From positions 124,001-188,000 of the forward strand of contig JAHCLO010000001.1 in NCBI GenBank assembly GCA_026125285.1: a DNA stretch of 64,000 nt. The letters run 5' to 3'. Positions 1 through 7,891 of this stretch are shown one piece after another. The notes under the pieces are model-generated. The model was not told the DNA's origin, did no database searches, and worked only from the letters and a program-made list of their open reading frames with translations. This stretch comes from Verrucomicrobiia bacterium. Lineage in GTDB: Bacteria > Verrucomicrobiota > Verrucomicrobiia > Limisphaerales > JADLHS01. Position 1 is the stretch's first letter, and each line of letters opens with the position of its first letter. The translations under genes were made by a program, and so were the position numbers.

Positions 1-423
1 ATAGGTTTTGATCTGGCGTTTGCCCGCGTGTTCGAGTTCCACCAGCTTGAGCAGCTCCGCAATGCGCTTGTCCGCCTCTGCTCCGTTCAGCCCAAAAATG
101 CGCGCATAGAACCGCAACAATTCCTCGGCCGTCAGGAACTTGTAATAGTAGGTGTTCTCCGGCAGATACCCGATCCGCTGCCGGGCAATGGGCTGGCGCA
201 CGTCAATACCAAACAAACTCGCCGTCCCGCTGCTCGGCGGGACGAACCCCAGCAACACGTTCATCGTGGTGGTCTTGCCGGCACCGTTCGGACCCAAAAA
301 GCCAAACACCTCGCCCGCGTTGACTTGCAGGTCGAGGCCGGCGAGCGCCACCTTTGGGCCGTTCCGCGATTCCCGGTTCGGGTATTCCACCCGCAGCCGC
401 TCGGTTTTGACGATCACGCTCAT
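1..423 (-). CDS. ABC transporter ATP-binding protein, 5' part (runs off left edge)
   Basis: The first 141 residues of an ABC ATPase are present. The gene reads leftward from ATG at 423 and leaves the window before its signature motif and Walker B. Walker A is GPNGAGKTTT (residues 44-53), and GYLPEN (85-90) stands in the Q-loop region. That form is typical of the CcmA/NatA-like (COG1131) ATPases that drive ABC-2 type exporters. The protein would energise a membrane export permease from the cytoplasmic side; the permease gene should lie further left and is not visible. A promoter lies just upstream at 459-486. No clear Shine-Dalgarno sequence precedes the start. The substrate cannot be told from this piece. 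Confidence 0.93.
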   Translation of the reverse strand, partial: MSVIVKTERLRVEYPNRESRNGPKVALAGLDLQVNAGEVFGFLGPNGAGKTTTMNVLLGFVPPSSGTASLFGIDVRQPIARQRIGYLPENTYYYKFLTAEELLRFYARIFGLNGAEADKRIAELLKLVELEHAGKRQIKTY

Positions 424-458
424 GGTTCGCTGAACTAGTTGTTCACACTCACCTTACG

Positions 459-486
459 CCTATAGCAAATCGCTCGCCAAGGTCAA
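459..486 (-). promoter_or_regulatory. Sigma-70-type promoter for the ABC transporter gene
   Basis: Read on the minus strand, TTGACC (486-481) and TATAGG (464-459) are separated by 16 bases, close to the -35/-10 consensus. The predicted transcript would start near 452 and leave a leader of about 28 nt before the ATG at 423. The rest of 424-704 shows no convincing gene. Prediction by eye only. Confidence 0.55.
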
Positions 487-704
487 CTCCCCCAATCTAG
501 CTATTGGAAACCATGCTCAACCAAATTAGCGCGACTCTTGGACAGCAGTTCAATTCGAAGCACGACGAGGTCTCCACGCCAACCACCGCAGGCCGGTTTT
601 CGTCGGATGAAACCCAGGAATCAACAATGACGACTCTAAAGGCAGACAAGGGCATGAACACTCGTGCCCTTGCTTGGACTCGGCTTATCCGGCTGCAGGC
701 GTTA

Positions 705-1736
705 TTAAGCCCCCATGCCTTCCTCGAATGACCCCGCTGCCAACGGGAAGCACAAATGATCTCGCACGTAGGCCATACCGTTGGCGCTCGTCGCGTCAAG
801 ATCGCGATAGGCACTTTCGGCTTCCACAATCAACGGCGCGGTCTTGCAGTCCATCACCTGGCAATAGCGTTGCGGATAGCCCACGTTGATCAGCATCTCC
901 ACATAGCGCAGCATGTTCAGGTCGCCGGATGGGATGTCCACGAACTGCATCGCGCGATCCGGCCAGTTTGGCGCCATGGCGCGGAGCGGGAACCCGGGGC
1001 GAATGACGAAGTTCTTGACGTGGCAGGCGTAGATGCGCGGGCCGACTTTGCGGAAGCGCGTTTCCCAACTCTCGCCTTCCCAACAGTGCGAGGGGTCGGC
1101 GTTCACGGCGAGACATTTGTCGCCGGCACAGATTTGCACGAGCATGTTAAAGTCATCCGCGCACATGGCCGCCGTGCCTGGATGAATTTCATGAGCCAGA
1201 TACAAGCCGAGTTTGCGGGCGTGGGTGCGGAGTTTGCCGGTCTTCTTCACAAAACGATCCTGTCCCTCTTTCAGCAGGTCGTAATCCCCGCCCTTCCAGA
1301 AGCCCCACGGATATCCGGTCGCCATTTCCCAGCCAAACGCCACGCCCCAAAACATGGGCACAATCTTCACGCCAAGCTCGGCGCACAAATCGAGCAACCG
1401 CAGCAGGTAATCCTCCGTCCACTTCTCGATGTCGGCGGGCGACTTGCGCGCCACTTCTGGCGGCAGGAACGGACGAATGGTCGGGCTGCCCGTCCAAGCC
1501 GTCGTATGAACCCAAAACGGACAGTGCGCGGAGACTCCATCCAAGGTCATCTTGGCCTTGGCAAACGTGGCTTTGATCTCCTTGGCGGATTTGAAGCCCG
1601 CGCCGTCTTGCAGCATGTAATTGGATGGTTGCGCGCCGGACGCGCCGGATTTCTTCGCGTAGTCGAGGAATTGAGCGAGGTTCTTGGCGCCGTGTTGCGC
1701 GCCTTCGATGCTGGGGTGGAAACAGTTTTGCGCCAT
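705..1736 (-). CDS. Sugar phosphate isomerase/epimerase family protein (xylose isomerase-like TIM barrel)
   Basis: A 343-residue protein beginning MAQNCFHPS at 1736. The frame stays open upstream to 1886, but those residues are low-complexity and look untranslated. The sequence has features of the AP_endonuc_2/xylose isomerase-like TIM-barrel family: an acidic and histidine metal-site pattern with HEIHPGT, NADPSHCWEG and a late VEAES motif. Members isomerise or epimerise sugars and inositols in the cytoplasm using a divalent metal. There is no signal peptide. The gene is monocistronic between the ABC gene and the hic locus, so its substrate cannot be inferred from neighbours. Confidence 0.85.
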   Translation of the reverse strand: MAQNCFHPSIEGAQHGAKNLAQFLDYAKKSGASGAQPSNYMLQDGAGFKSAKEIKATFAKAKMTLDGVSAHCPFWVHTTAWTGSPTIRPFLPPEVARKSPADIEKWTEDYLLRLLDLCAELGVKIVPMFWGVAFGWEMATGYPWGFWKGGDYDLLKEGQDRFVKKTGKLRTHARKLGLYLAHEIHPGTAAMCADDFNMLVQICAGDKCLAVNADPSHCWEGESWETRFRKVGPRIYACHVKNFVIRPGFPLRAMAPNWPDRAMQFVDIPSGDLNMLRYVEMLINVGYPQRYCQVMDCKTAPLIVEAESAYRDLDATSANGMAYVRDHLCFPLAAGSFEEGMGA

Positions 1737-1899
1737 AACAAGTAAAAGTTGATTGTTCTTCCGACGCCATGAGAAATACCGATAGCCACCGCGAAATTCA
1801 ACAGTAAAGCATGGTCGAATCACAATCGGACCTGCCCCCGGGCGGGGATTCGGCTGAGGCAAACCCGGCGAACGGCGGACATGCACCCCCGGCCCGGCT

Positions 1900-2075
1900 T
1901 CAGTCGCTCAGTTTCCAGCGAACACTCCGAGCAAGAAACTCCTTGATCTCGCGATGCCGCGGGTGGGTTGGCACTGGTTGGTGCGCGGGTTCTGATACGA
2001 GTCGTGCTTCTCGCCATGCCGTATGAAAACGCACCTCTTCGCCGTCAATTTCTGGATGAGTTCGACACGCGTCAC
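1900..2075 (-). pseudogene. hicA: HicA-type mRNA interferase toxin, frameshifted
   Basis: The gene starts with GTG at 2075, overlapping the hicB stop by four bases (GTGA). It reads VTRVELIQKL then RHGEKHDSY, including the G-x-H region that holds the catalytic histidine of HicA toxins, and reaches NPRT. Near 1978-1985 the family sequence continues only in another frame (PVPTHPRHREIKEFLARSV), ending in TGA at 1900-1902. One base appears to be missing. The unshifted frame continues in unrelated residues and stops at 1908. HicA is a small double-stranded-RNA-binding-fold RNase that cleaves mRNA; this copy is probably inactive unless the shift is a sequence error or is bypassed. Confidence 0.75.
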
Positions 2076-2263
2076 GCCATCTGGAGTTCTGCCTGCCGCC
2101 GCACGTTGGGAATCGCGCCGCTCGTTAGATCCTTGCAGAGGTCCCGCAAATTGTCCTCCAACTCCGCGAGCGACACGCCCTGCGTCAGGTAATCGGGAAA
2201 TTCTTCCAGATAACCCAGCCATTTCTCGCCGTCTTGCCCATGGACATATCCGATGCTCTTCAT
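2072..2263 (-). CDS. hicB: HicB-family antitoxin
   Basis: A 63-residue protein starting MKSIGYVHGQ. The pattern W-x-G-Y-x-E-x-x-D-x-x-T-Q-G, then a helix with LAELEDNLRDL, matches the partially degraded RNase-H fold of HicB antitoxins, which bind and neutralise HicA. It is at the short end for the family and shows no DNA-binding domain. It precedes hicA with a four-base GTGA overlap, implying translational coupling. The inverted repeat CATGAC (2261-2266)/GTCATG (2275-2280) spans its start codon and might be an operator; that is speculative. The partner toxin is frameshifted, leaving an orphan antitoxin beside an insertion sequence. Confidence 0.78.
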   Translation of the reverse strand: MKSIGYVHGQDGEKWLGYLEEFPDYLTQGVSLAELEDNLRDLCKDLTSGAIPNVRRQAELQMA

Positions 2264-2546
2264 GACCGTAATCTGTCATGCCTCTCGCCAGCGGACGGCG
2301 ATGGGGCGATGACAGAACGCGATGGAACGAAACCCGATGATCTAAACCAACCACCAACCATCTTGCGTAGCACGGCTACGGCCTTTCGAGAAAACCGCGA
2401 ATTTTCAGTTCAGAGGCCAACCGAAGCAACAGGTGGACCCCATTCTTTGGACCACGGAACGCAGAATTTAAGTTAGCTTTCCGGGCTCTGTTGGGACTTG
2501 TTTGGGTTGGTTGTTTTGCTCTGCGTTCACACTGACTACACCCTCC

Positions 2547-2632
2547 GAGGCTGCGGCGTCCAGCCCGGAGTGAACCCCTTCGACCCGTCAGGGTCGAAGG
2601 GGTGAACGGAGGGATGGACGCCGGCGCAGCCT
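2547..2632. repeat. Long hairpin downstream of the IS3 orfB
   Basis: A perfect 12-bp stem, CCCCTTCGACCC (2575-2586) and GGGTCGAAGGGG (2591-2602) with loop GTCA, is nested inside imperfect outer arms. The outer arms are GAGGCTGCGGCGTCCA at 2547 and TGGACGCCGGCGCAGCCTC ending near 2632. It lies just after the orfB stop (2639) and inside the left end of the element. It may terminate transposase transcription or block read-through into the neighbouring genes. Confidence 0.7.
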
Positions 2633-2638
2633 CACCGC

Positions 2639-3520
2639 CTATCGCCACCGCCAGGCCGCGGGCTTGGCCCCATACGACTCGGGCGAATGATACAGCTCGC
2701 TGGGCGTCGCATAACCCAAGGCTTGGTGCGGGCGGAGGGTATTGTAATCGCCAAACCACCGTGCCAATCCCCGGTGCGCCGTCAACCCGTCGGCATAGTC
2801 CTGCAGGTAGATGTCCTCCTGCTTGACGCTGCGCCAGAGCCGCTCGATGAACCGGTTGTCGATCCAGCGTCCGCGACCATCCATGCTGACATCCACCCCA
2901 GCCGCCTCTACGGCCTCCAAGAACGCCTCGCTGGTGAATTGACTCCCTTGGTCGGTGTTGGAGATCAACGGTTGCCTTCCGGTCGCCAACCCGGCGGTCC
3001 ACGCCCGGATGCAGAACTCGCTGTCCAGCGTGTTGGACAGTTCCCACGCCACCACATACCGACTCCACCAGTCCATCAGTGCCACCAGATACAGGAAGCC
3101 ACTGGCCATCGGCACATAGGTGATGTCGCTGCACCACACCTGGTCCGGACCGCTGATTTCCAGCCCCTCCAAGAGGTAAGGGTAGATCCGATGCCCTTCG
3201 CCGGGCTGGCTCAAACAACGCTTCGGATAGATCGCCTCCACCCCCATCAAGCGCAACAGCCGCTGCACCCGCTTGCGGTTTACCCCCAACCCTTCCCGTT
3301 GCAACAGTGCCGTCAGCCGCCGACTCCCATACACCGGGCGTTCCAAGTGCAACTCGTCCAGCCGTCGCATCAGCGCCAGGTTCTCCGCACTCTCCGGCAC
3401 CGGCTCGTAGTAGAAGCCGCTGCGGGAGAGGCCCACCAGCTCGCACTGCCGTCGGATGCTCAGTTCGGGACATGGCGTGATGAATTCCTGCCGGGCCGTT
3501 ACAGACCCAACTGCCTGCAC
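2639..3520 (-). CDS. IS3-family transposase OrfB (DDE catalytic subunit)
   Basis: The 293-residue integrase-like part of the transposase. The DDE triad is visible as WCSDITYVP, SNTDQGSQF and the glutamate of RFIERLWRSVKQED, in the D-D-35-E layout of the IS3 family. An N-terminal HTH_21-like region (RRQCELVGLSRSGFYY) precedes it. The first in-frame start is GTG at 3520, but the family normally makes an OrfAB fusion by -1 frameshifting from orfA, and the slippery run at 3521-3528 supports that. It carries out strand cleavage and transfer at the element ends. The gene looks intact. Confidence 0.93.
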   Translation of the reverse strand: MQAVGSVTARQEFITPCPELSIRRQCELVGLSRSGFYYEPVPESAENLALMRRLDELHLERPVYGSRRLTALLQREGLGVNRKRVQRLLRLMGVEAIYPKRCLSQPGEGHRIYPYLLEGLEISGPDQVWCSDITYVPMASGFLYLVALMDWWSRYVVAWELSNTLDSEFCIRAWTAGLATGRQPLISNTDQGSQFTSEAFLEAVEAAGVDVSMDGRGRWIDNRFIERLWRSVKQEDIYLQDYADGLTAHRGLARWFGDYNTLRPHQALGYATPSELYHSPESYGAKPAAWRWR

Positions 3521-3792
3521 TTTTTTTTAAGCCAATCCACCTCCACGGTCAGTTGGCCGATCTTCTCGTGCAACTGGGCCACCAACTCCTGGCTGTCTTG
3601 ATTGCCTGTTCGTGGGGACTCGAACAGCTCCGGCAAGTGCTCCCGGATCACTCCCTTCCATTGGGTCACTTGCACCGGATGCACCTGGTATTCTCGGGCA
3701 ATCTGCCCGACCGTCTTGACGCCCATCAACGCTTCCAGTCCCACCTTGGCTTTGAAGGCGCCCGTGTATCGTTTCCGTTTGGTCTTGCTCAT
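3499..3792 (-). CDS. IS3-family transposase OrfA (helix-turn-helix subunit)
   Basis: A 97-residue protein starting MSKTKRKRYTGAFKAKVGLEAL. It has the HTH_Tnp_1 fold (VGQIAREYQVHPVQVTQWKG) and a C-terminal leucine-rich coiled segment (LVAQLHEKIGQLTVEVDWLKKK) used for dimerisation. It recognises the element's inverted repeats and, made alone, acts as a regulator. It overlaps orfB by 22 bases, and its last codons contain the A8 slippery run. The reading frame is intact. Confidence 0.92.
   Translation of the reverse strand: MSKTKRKRYTGAFKAKVGLEALMGVKTVGQIAREYQVHPVQVTQWKGVIREHLPELFESPRTGNQDSQELVAQLHEKIGQLTVEVDWLKKKCRQLGL
3520..3530 (-). promoter_or_regulatory. Programmed -1 frameshift site of the IS3 transposase
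   Basis: A run of eight A (T on the plus strand, 3521-3528) followed by G lies at the end of orfA, where the orfB frame is offset by -1. Slipping on AAAAAAG would make the OrfAB fusion that reads LKKK then VQAVGSVTARQ. The family is known to use this A-run signal. A stimulatory structure was not examined. Confidence 0.75.
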
Positions 3793-4098
3793 AGTCCTAC
3801 TGGCTTCTCATGCCCAGCAGAACTCGAAAAGTCTAACTTAGCTCGTGGTCCGAATTTCGGGGTCCACTTCTGCACGCGCCACCCGGCGCGGCTTGGTTGA
3901 ACTCTCTGAACGGGCGCTTCGCGGTGCCCCTCGAAAGGGTGCGATCAAGTTCGCGCCCTTTTATTTTCCGTAGGTCGTTGCTCGCCAGAGAAGGATTTTT
4001 GTAAGGGACCGTCTCCGCTGCCGTTTGTATAGGTCGGGGACTTAACGGCCTCGAAACAAAAAGCCAGAACACGGAAAAACAGAGAACCGCAAACCAGA

Positions 4099-5010
4099 AT
4101 GAAAATCACGAAACTCGGACTCTTGGCGGCCTTATTAACGGCGCTCACCTTCACCGCCAGCGCCCAAAGCTGGCTCACCAACGGCCTTGTCGCCTACTAC
4201 CCGTTCAACGGCGACGCCGACGATGCGAGTGGGAATGGGTACAATGCAAGCGTTCAAGGAACGTACCAGTATCTGTCGGATGGCACCCTGCACCTGATTG
4301 GTGATGGAGCACTTTTTTACAGTGGAGGCGGGTACGTATCGCTGCCCAACTACGGCAACTTGAACTCTGGTTTCACAATATCCATTTGGGTTGGGGGTGA
4401 AACTGACCACGGCAACAGCATCATGGCTGAATATTATGTTTGGTTCGATGATAATGCTGGACGTCACGTGTATATCCAGCAGCACGACTTTGGCGTTGGG
4501 GACCCAACCGCATACGTGAGTTTCCCACTGACAATTGCCGATTATACGCCGTGGAAACACATGGTTTTGGTCTATAGTCCGACTAACAGTGCGGCTTACC
4601 TCAATGGCATAATGACTGGTAGCACAAACAACGTCACTGTTAATCCGTTCCCTACTGTAAATTCCGCTATCGGGCGGCATTGGTGGGCCGGTGGGGCGAA
4701 TTCATCAGTTCGCATGACTATGAATGTTAAGAATTTCCGCGTTTACAACCGCGCCCTCTCTGCTTTCGAAGTTAACGAACTCCATACTATTGAATCCGGT
4801 CCCCGTGTGAACTTGATCAAGGCAGTCAAACCGTCGTTCAGCATTCTTACGCTCACCACGAATTATCAGTTGCAGGTTTCGGGTGACTTGAGCACTTGGA
4901 CCAACCATGGCACACCGTTTGCCGCCACGAACACCAGCATGGCGTATCCGCAGTACTGGAACGTGGACAACTGGGGCAGCCTGTTCTTCCGGCTGCAATC
5001 GGTGCCGTGA
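4099..5010 (+). CDS. Secreted LamG-domain protein with C-terminal YQLQ-type domain
   Basis: A 303-residue protein with a signal peptide (MKITKLGLLAALLTALTFTASAQ, cleavage about residue 22). Next comes a concanavalin A-like LamG domain at about residues 27-230, beginning GLVAYYPFNGDADDASGNGY and ending in the KNFRVYNRALSAFEV motif typical of LamG_3. The last 50 residues (YQLQVSGDLSTWTNHGTPF...NWGSLFFRLQSVP) form a small beta domain that recurs at the ends of two other secreted proteins in this window. It probably binds carbohydrate or sits at the cell surface. Codon use is more AT-rich than in neighbouring genes, which may point to transfer. It stands alone between the insertion sequence and the sigma factor gene. 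Confidence 0.85.
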   Translation: MKITKLGLLAALLTALTFTASAQSWLTNGLVAYYPFNGDADDASGNGYNASVQGTYQYLSDGTLHLIGDGALFYSGGGYVSLPNYGNLNSGFTISIWVGGETDHGNSIMAEYYVWFDDNAGRHVYIQQHDFGVGDPTAYVSFPLTIADYTPWKHMVLVYSPTNSAAYLNGIMTGSTNNVTVNPFPTVNSAIGRHWWAGGANSSVRMTMNVKNFRVYNRALSAFEVNELHTIESGPRVNLIKAVKPSFSILTLTTNYQLQVSGDLSTWTNHGTPFAATNTSMAYPQYWNVDNWGSLFFRLQSVP

Positions 5011-5179
5011 AGCTCATTTGACTGCAAACCAAGTGACGGGATGACGTTCTCCATACCGTCCCGCCCTTGGATGCCGGTTCAGTTGGTTGTCGTGGGTGGA
5101 ATCGTCTGGGTCGGGCGACCTTTGAACCGTGTTGCCCGTTGCCGCCCCCGTGAGCTACTGCCATCATCGACACCGTCGC

Positions 5180-5797
5180 ATGTTCAACGCCCAGACCACC
5201 GACCCGCGCTTGATTGAAGCCGTCAAGGATTGGCGGGACGACGCCAACTTGCGCGAGTTTTACGAACGCTACGCCGTCGCCATCCGGCGGCACGCCTGCG
5301 GCAGCGGCCTTTCCGAGACGGAGGTGGAGGATGTCTTGCAGGAAACGATGGTGAAGGTGGCGCGCTATCTGCCCAACTTCAAATACGACCGCACGGTCTG
5401 CAAGTTCCGCACTTGGCTCAACCAGATCATCAACCAGCGCATCTTCGAGGCGTTGCACCGGCGGCGGCGCGGCAGCTTCTCCGAAGCCGCGTTGGATGAA
5501 ATCCGGGAGTTGGTCCACGCGCCGGAAGCGCCGACCGGCGATCCGGTGGTTCAAGCCGAGATTCAGCATCGGTTGCTGGAGGCGTGTCTGGCCCGGGTGC
5601 GGGCGCGCGTGAAACCGCGGCATTGGCAGGTGTTTGAAGCGCACGCCTTGCACGGCCTGACCGCCGAGGAAACGGCCCGCCGACACGACACCACTGCGGC
5701 CAACGTGTGGGTGATCCGCCACCGCCTGCTCAAAGCCCTGCGCGCGGAGTGGCAGGAGTTGTTGAGCAAACCGTTCCCCGCGGGAGGCGAGACTTGA
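5180..5797 (+). CDS. ECF-type RNA polymerase sigma factor
   Basis: 205 residues from ATG at 5180 (MFNAQTTDPRL); an upstream in-frame start at 5129 is less likely. Sigma region 2 is seen in EVEDVLQETMVKVARYL...FRTWLNQIINQRIFEALHRRRR, and region 4 in HWQVFEAHALHGLTAEETARRH, the helix-turn-helix that reads the -35 box. It directs RNA polymerase to a small regulon. The kinase gene 103 bp downstream is the usual partner of such sigma factors in Verrucomicrobia and Planctomycetes, and a strong palindrome lies between the two. No anti-sigma gene is visible. Confidence 0.88.
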   Translation: MFNAQTTDPRLIEAVKDWRDDANLREFYERYAVAIRRHACGSGLSETEVEDVLQETMVKVARYLPNFKYDRTVCKFRTWLNQIINQRIFEALHRRRRGSFSEAALDEIRELVHAPEAPTGDPVVQAEIQHRLLEACLARVRARVKPRHWQVFEAHALHGLTAEETARRHDTTAANVWVIRHRLLKALRAEWQELLSKPFPAGGET

Positions 5798-5814
5798 ATG
5801 TGGCGGGCAACTCC

Positions 5815-5886
5815 GTAGCGGCGTCTCGGCAGAGCGCCGCAAACTCCGTTCCGGCAAATGGCGGCGCTCTGCCGAGACGCCGCTAC
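5815..5886. repeat. 26-bp perfect inverted repeat between sigma factor and kinase
   Basis: The left arm (5815-5840, beginning GTAGCGGCGTCTCGGC) is the exact reverse complement of the right arm (5861-5886), with a 20-base loop. The RNA would fold into a very stable hairpin. There is no U-tract after it, so it is not a simple intrinsic terminator. It could be a mobile palindromic repeat, or a structure limiting read-through from the sigma gene into the kinase gene. Confidence 0.85.
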
Positions 5887-5900
5887 GCTGGGACACAGTC

Positions 5901-6998
5901 ATGAAAACGGAAGACGCAAGTACAGGCGGCGCGCGGCCCTGGCCTGCAGACTACACAGTCCTGCGCCAACTTTCGGAAGGCGTGGGCGGGATCGTGGCCT
6001 TGGCTCAAAGGACCGATGGGCAGTTGGCCGCGCTGAAGTTGTTGCGCCTGGCGGCGGAAACCTCGCCCGACGAGGCGTTGAAGCGACACGTGCGACTACG
6101 CGAACTGACCCAGCAAGAAGGCTTGCTGCGCATCCGCGCCTGCGGACTGACGCGCGACCGGCTTTGGTTGTGGGAAGAATTGGAACTGGCCGATGATCTC
6201 GAAGGTCGCCCGCCACAGTTCGCGGAGGATTATCAACCGGCGACGATTCGCGCGGAGTTGATCGAACGCGGCCCCTTCACGGCCGAGGCGGTGGCTTCCA
6301 TCGGACTGTCCTTGTGCGACGCTTTGAACACGTTGCACTCCGCCGGGCTGGTGCATCGGGACGTGAAACCCGGCAATCTCTTTCGGGTGCGTGGCAGAGT
6401 GATCCTCGGTGATTACGGCCTGACGGCGCCGCCCGGCGCGCCGTTTGATTTCAAGGGCACGGAGGGATTTGTGCCCAGTGAAGGCACCGCAGATGCAGGG
6501 GCGGATTTATTCGCGCTGGGCAAGACGCTTTACGAACTCTGGACCGGTTGTGATCGGCTGGAGTTTCCCACGCTGCCCAAGCGAATTCTCGACGACCCGG
6601 ACTGGCTGAAGCGGGGCGCGGCGCTCAATGAACTGCTGCTGAAGGTGTGTTCCCCGCGGGCGCACGATCGGTATCACTCGGCCGCCAAACTGGCGACGGG
6701 TTTGCAGGCCGCTGCATCGGGACACTCGCGCCGGATCACGCGTCGGCAATGGCTGGCCGCAGGCGCGGTGACGGGACTGGCTGCCGCGGGGACTGGGCTG
6801 GGAATTCAGATCGCGCGCTGGCCGCCGGTGGCGCGCTGGCGGCAGCACAAGGCCTGGAACTACATCCCGGTGGAATGGGCGGAACAAATGCCGCTCCTCG
6901 ATGAACAGCGGAACTGCCTCTTCCATCTCCAATGCCGGCCGGGTGAAGCGGTATTGGGTCGGCTCGACCTTGAATCGTTTGAGTACCGGAAGCGGTAG
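5901..6998 (+). CDS. Membrane serine/threonine protein kinase-like protein, ends at in-frame TAG
   Basis: 365 residues. The kinase domain covers about residues 18-270: glycine-rich loop LSEGVGGIVAL (24-34), lysine in AALK (K46), catalytic loop HRDVKPGN (152-159) and DYG in place of DFG (171-173). A basic-flanked hydrophobic segment follows (RRITRRQWLAAGAVTGLAA, about 277-304), which is a membrane anchor with a Tat-like twin arginine. The remaining 60 residues already look like the first blade of a beta-propeller. The TAG at 6996-6998 is followed in the same frame by the Kelch-like gene at 7008, so the two probably descend from one 630-codon gene. It is likely the signalling partner of the sigma factor at 5180. 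Confidence 0.82.
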   Translation: MKTEDASTGGARPWPADYTVLRQLSEGVGGIVALAQRTDGQLAALKLLRLAAETSPDEALKRHVRLRELTQQEGLLRIRACGLTRDRLWLWEELELADDLEGRPPQFAEDYQPATIRAELIERGPFTAEAVASIGLSLCDALNTLHSAGLVHRDVKPGNLFRVRGRVILGDYGLTAPPGAPFDFKGTEGFVPSEGTADAGADLFALGKTLYELWTGCDRLEFPTLPKRILDDPDWLKRGAALNELLLKVCSPRAHDRYHSAAKLATGLQAAASGHSRRITRRQWLAAGAVTGLAAAGTGLGIQIARWPPVARWRQHKAWNYIPVEWAEQMPLLDEQRNCLFHLQCRPGEAVLGRLDLESFEYRKR

Positions 6999-7007
6999 AT
7001 TCAGGAA

Positions 7008-7793
7008 GTGACCAAGGAGCCGTTCATGCCGATTTTGCACGCAACGGAACGCACGCTTTGGTTCGCCGAGGCGGGCTTGGGACCGGTTTGGCGATTGGAC
7101 CCGGACACCGGCGAATTCACCCGCCTGCCGGGCGGCGAAGTGGCGGAATCCGATGCGGCGCGGAGTTTCCACAGCCTTGCATATTGGAATCCGGTCACCC
7201 AACGGCTGGGGAGCTTTGGCGGGTACGGCTGGTTTGCGGTGCGGAACTGGCGCTGGGAGTTCGATGCGTCAATCGGAGCGTGGTTGAACGTGGAGAAAGA
7301 CCAGCCGGGGCGCGAACCGCGCTGTCGCTCCGGGGGACGATTCCTGCCGATGGGCGACGGCCAGCGCATTCTGTTGTTCGGCGGGCACGGGAATCTCACA
7401 GGCAAAAAGGATGCGCGCGACCCCGGCGTGCCGCTCTATGACGGACGGTTTCATCGTTTGGGGAATCTCTGGTGTCTGAACCTGGTGACGAACAAGTGGA
7501 GTTGCCTGGTGCCCGTGCCGGGTCTCCAACTGCCGCAATTGTGGTCGGCCTGTTACCTGCCCGCCCTTCAGACTGTGGTGGTCATGCAAGCGCGCGCCAG
7601 CAGCGTCCCGTTCGGCACGCCGGCGGACGTCTTCATTCATCGCCTGGGTAAAGACCGTGGCTTTGTCCGTCTTTCCAGCCGAGGTGATGTGCCTAATGGC
7701 GCCGGCCCCGGATTCGTGACCGCTCTGCCATCCGGCCGGTCGTTGCTGACCTTTCAGAAGGCGGGAGTTTTTGAACTGGTCCTGAATCTTTGA
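7008..7793 (+). CDS. Kelch/galactose oxidase-like beta-propeller protein (same frame as upstream kinase)
   Basis: 261 residues if translation starts at GTG 7008. It contains repeated propeller strands such as LWFAEAGLGPVWRLDPDTGEF, LLFGGHGN and NLWCLNLVTNKWSCL, giving the Kelch-like alternation of G-G and W/Y blade motifs. There is no signal peptide, which makes sense only if it is the extracytoplasmic sensor end of the kinase protein, to which it is joined in frame across the TAG at 6996. It could be a separate cytoplasmic product re-initiated at GTG, or the dead 3' half of a nonsense-mutated gene. Confidence 0.7.
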   Translation: MTKEPFMPILHATERTLWFAEAGLGPVWRLDPDTGEFTRLPGGEVAESDAARSFHSLAYWNPVTQRLGSFGGYGWFAVRNWRWEFDASIGAWLNVEKDQPGREPRCRSGGRFLPMGDGQRILLFGGHGNLTGKKDARDPGVPLYDGRFHRLGNLWCLNLVTNKWSCLVPVPGLQLPQLWSACYLPALQTVVVMQARASSVPFGTPADVFIHRLGKDRGFVRLSSRGDVPNGAGPGFVTALPSGRSLLTFQKAGVFELVLNL

Positions 7794-7891
7794 ATCGGGA
7801 GGATTCCGAGTCGGTTGGAAAGTCGCGCAAACTTGCCAGCCATGAGGCGACCCTCCATCCTCTTCAAGAAAACCAACAGGACATTGTAGCC

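Larger units (their letters stand above)
2434..3866 (-). mobile_element. IS3-family insertion sequence, apparently complete
   Basis: About 1433 bp holding overlapping orfA and orfB in the minus direction. Terminal inverted repeats are visible: TGGACCCC at 2434 and its complement GGGGTCCA ending at 3866. After a short variable gap, GGACCACG (2449-2456) matches the complement of CGTGGTCC (3844-3851). Ends beginning TGG and ending CCA fit the TG...CA ends of the IS3 family. No target duplication is obvious: the flanks are AGG on the left and CTT on the right, so exact ends or later change are uncertain. The element lies 170 bp upstream of hicB. Confidence 0.85.

Noticed and set aside
756-1745. 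A 329-codon open frame on the plus strand opposite the sugar isomerase gene
   Set aside because: It is antisense to a conserved TIM-barrel gene, and the translation has no recognisable fold.
3833-4072. A small minus-strand gene between the insertion sequence and the LamG gene
   Set aside because: It overlaps the right end of the insertion sequence, and the translation shows no conserved features.
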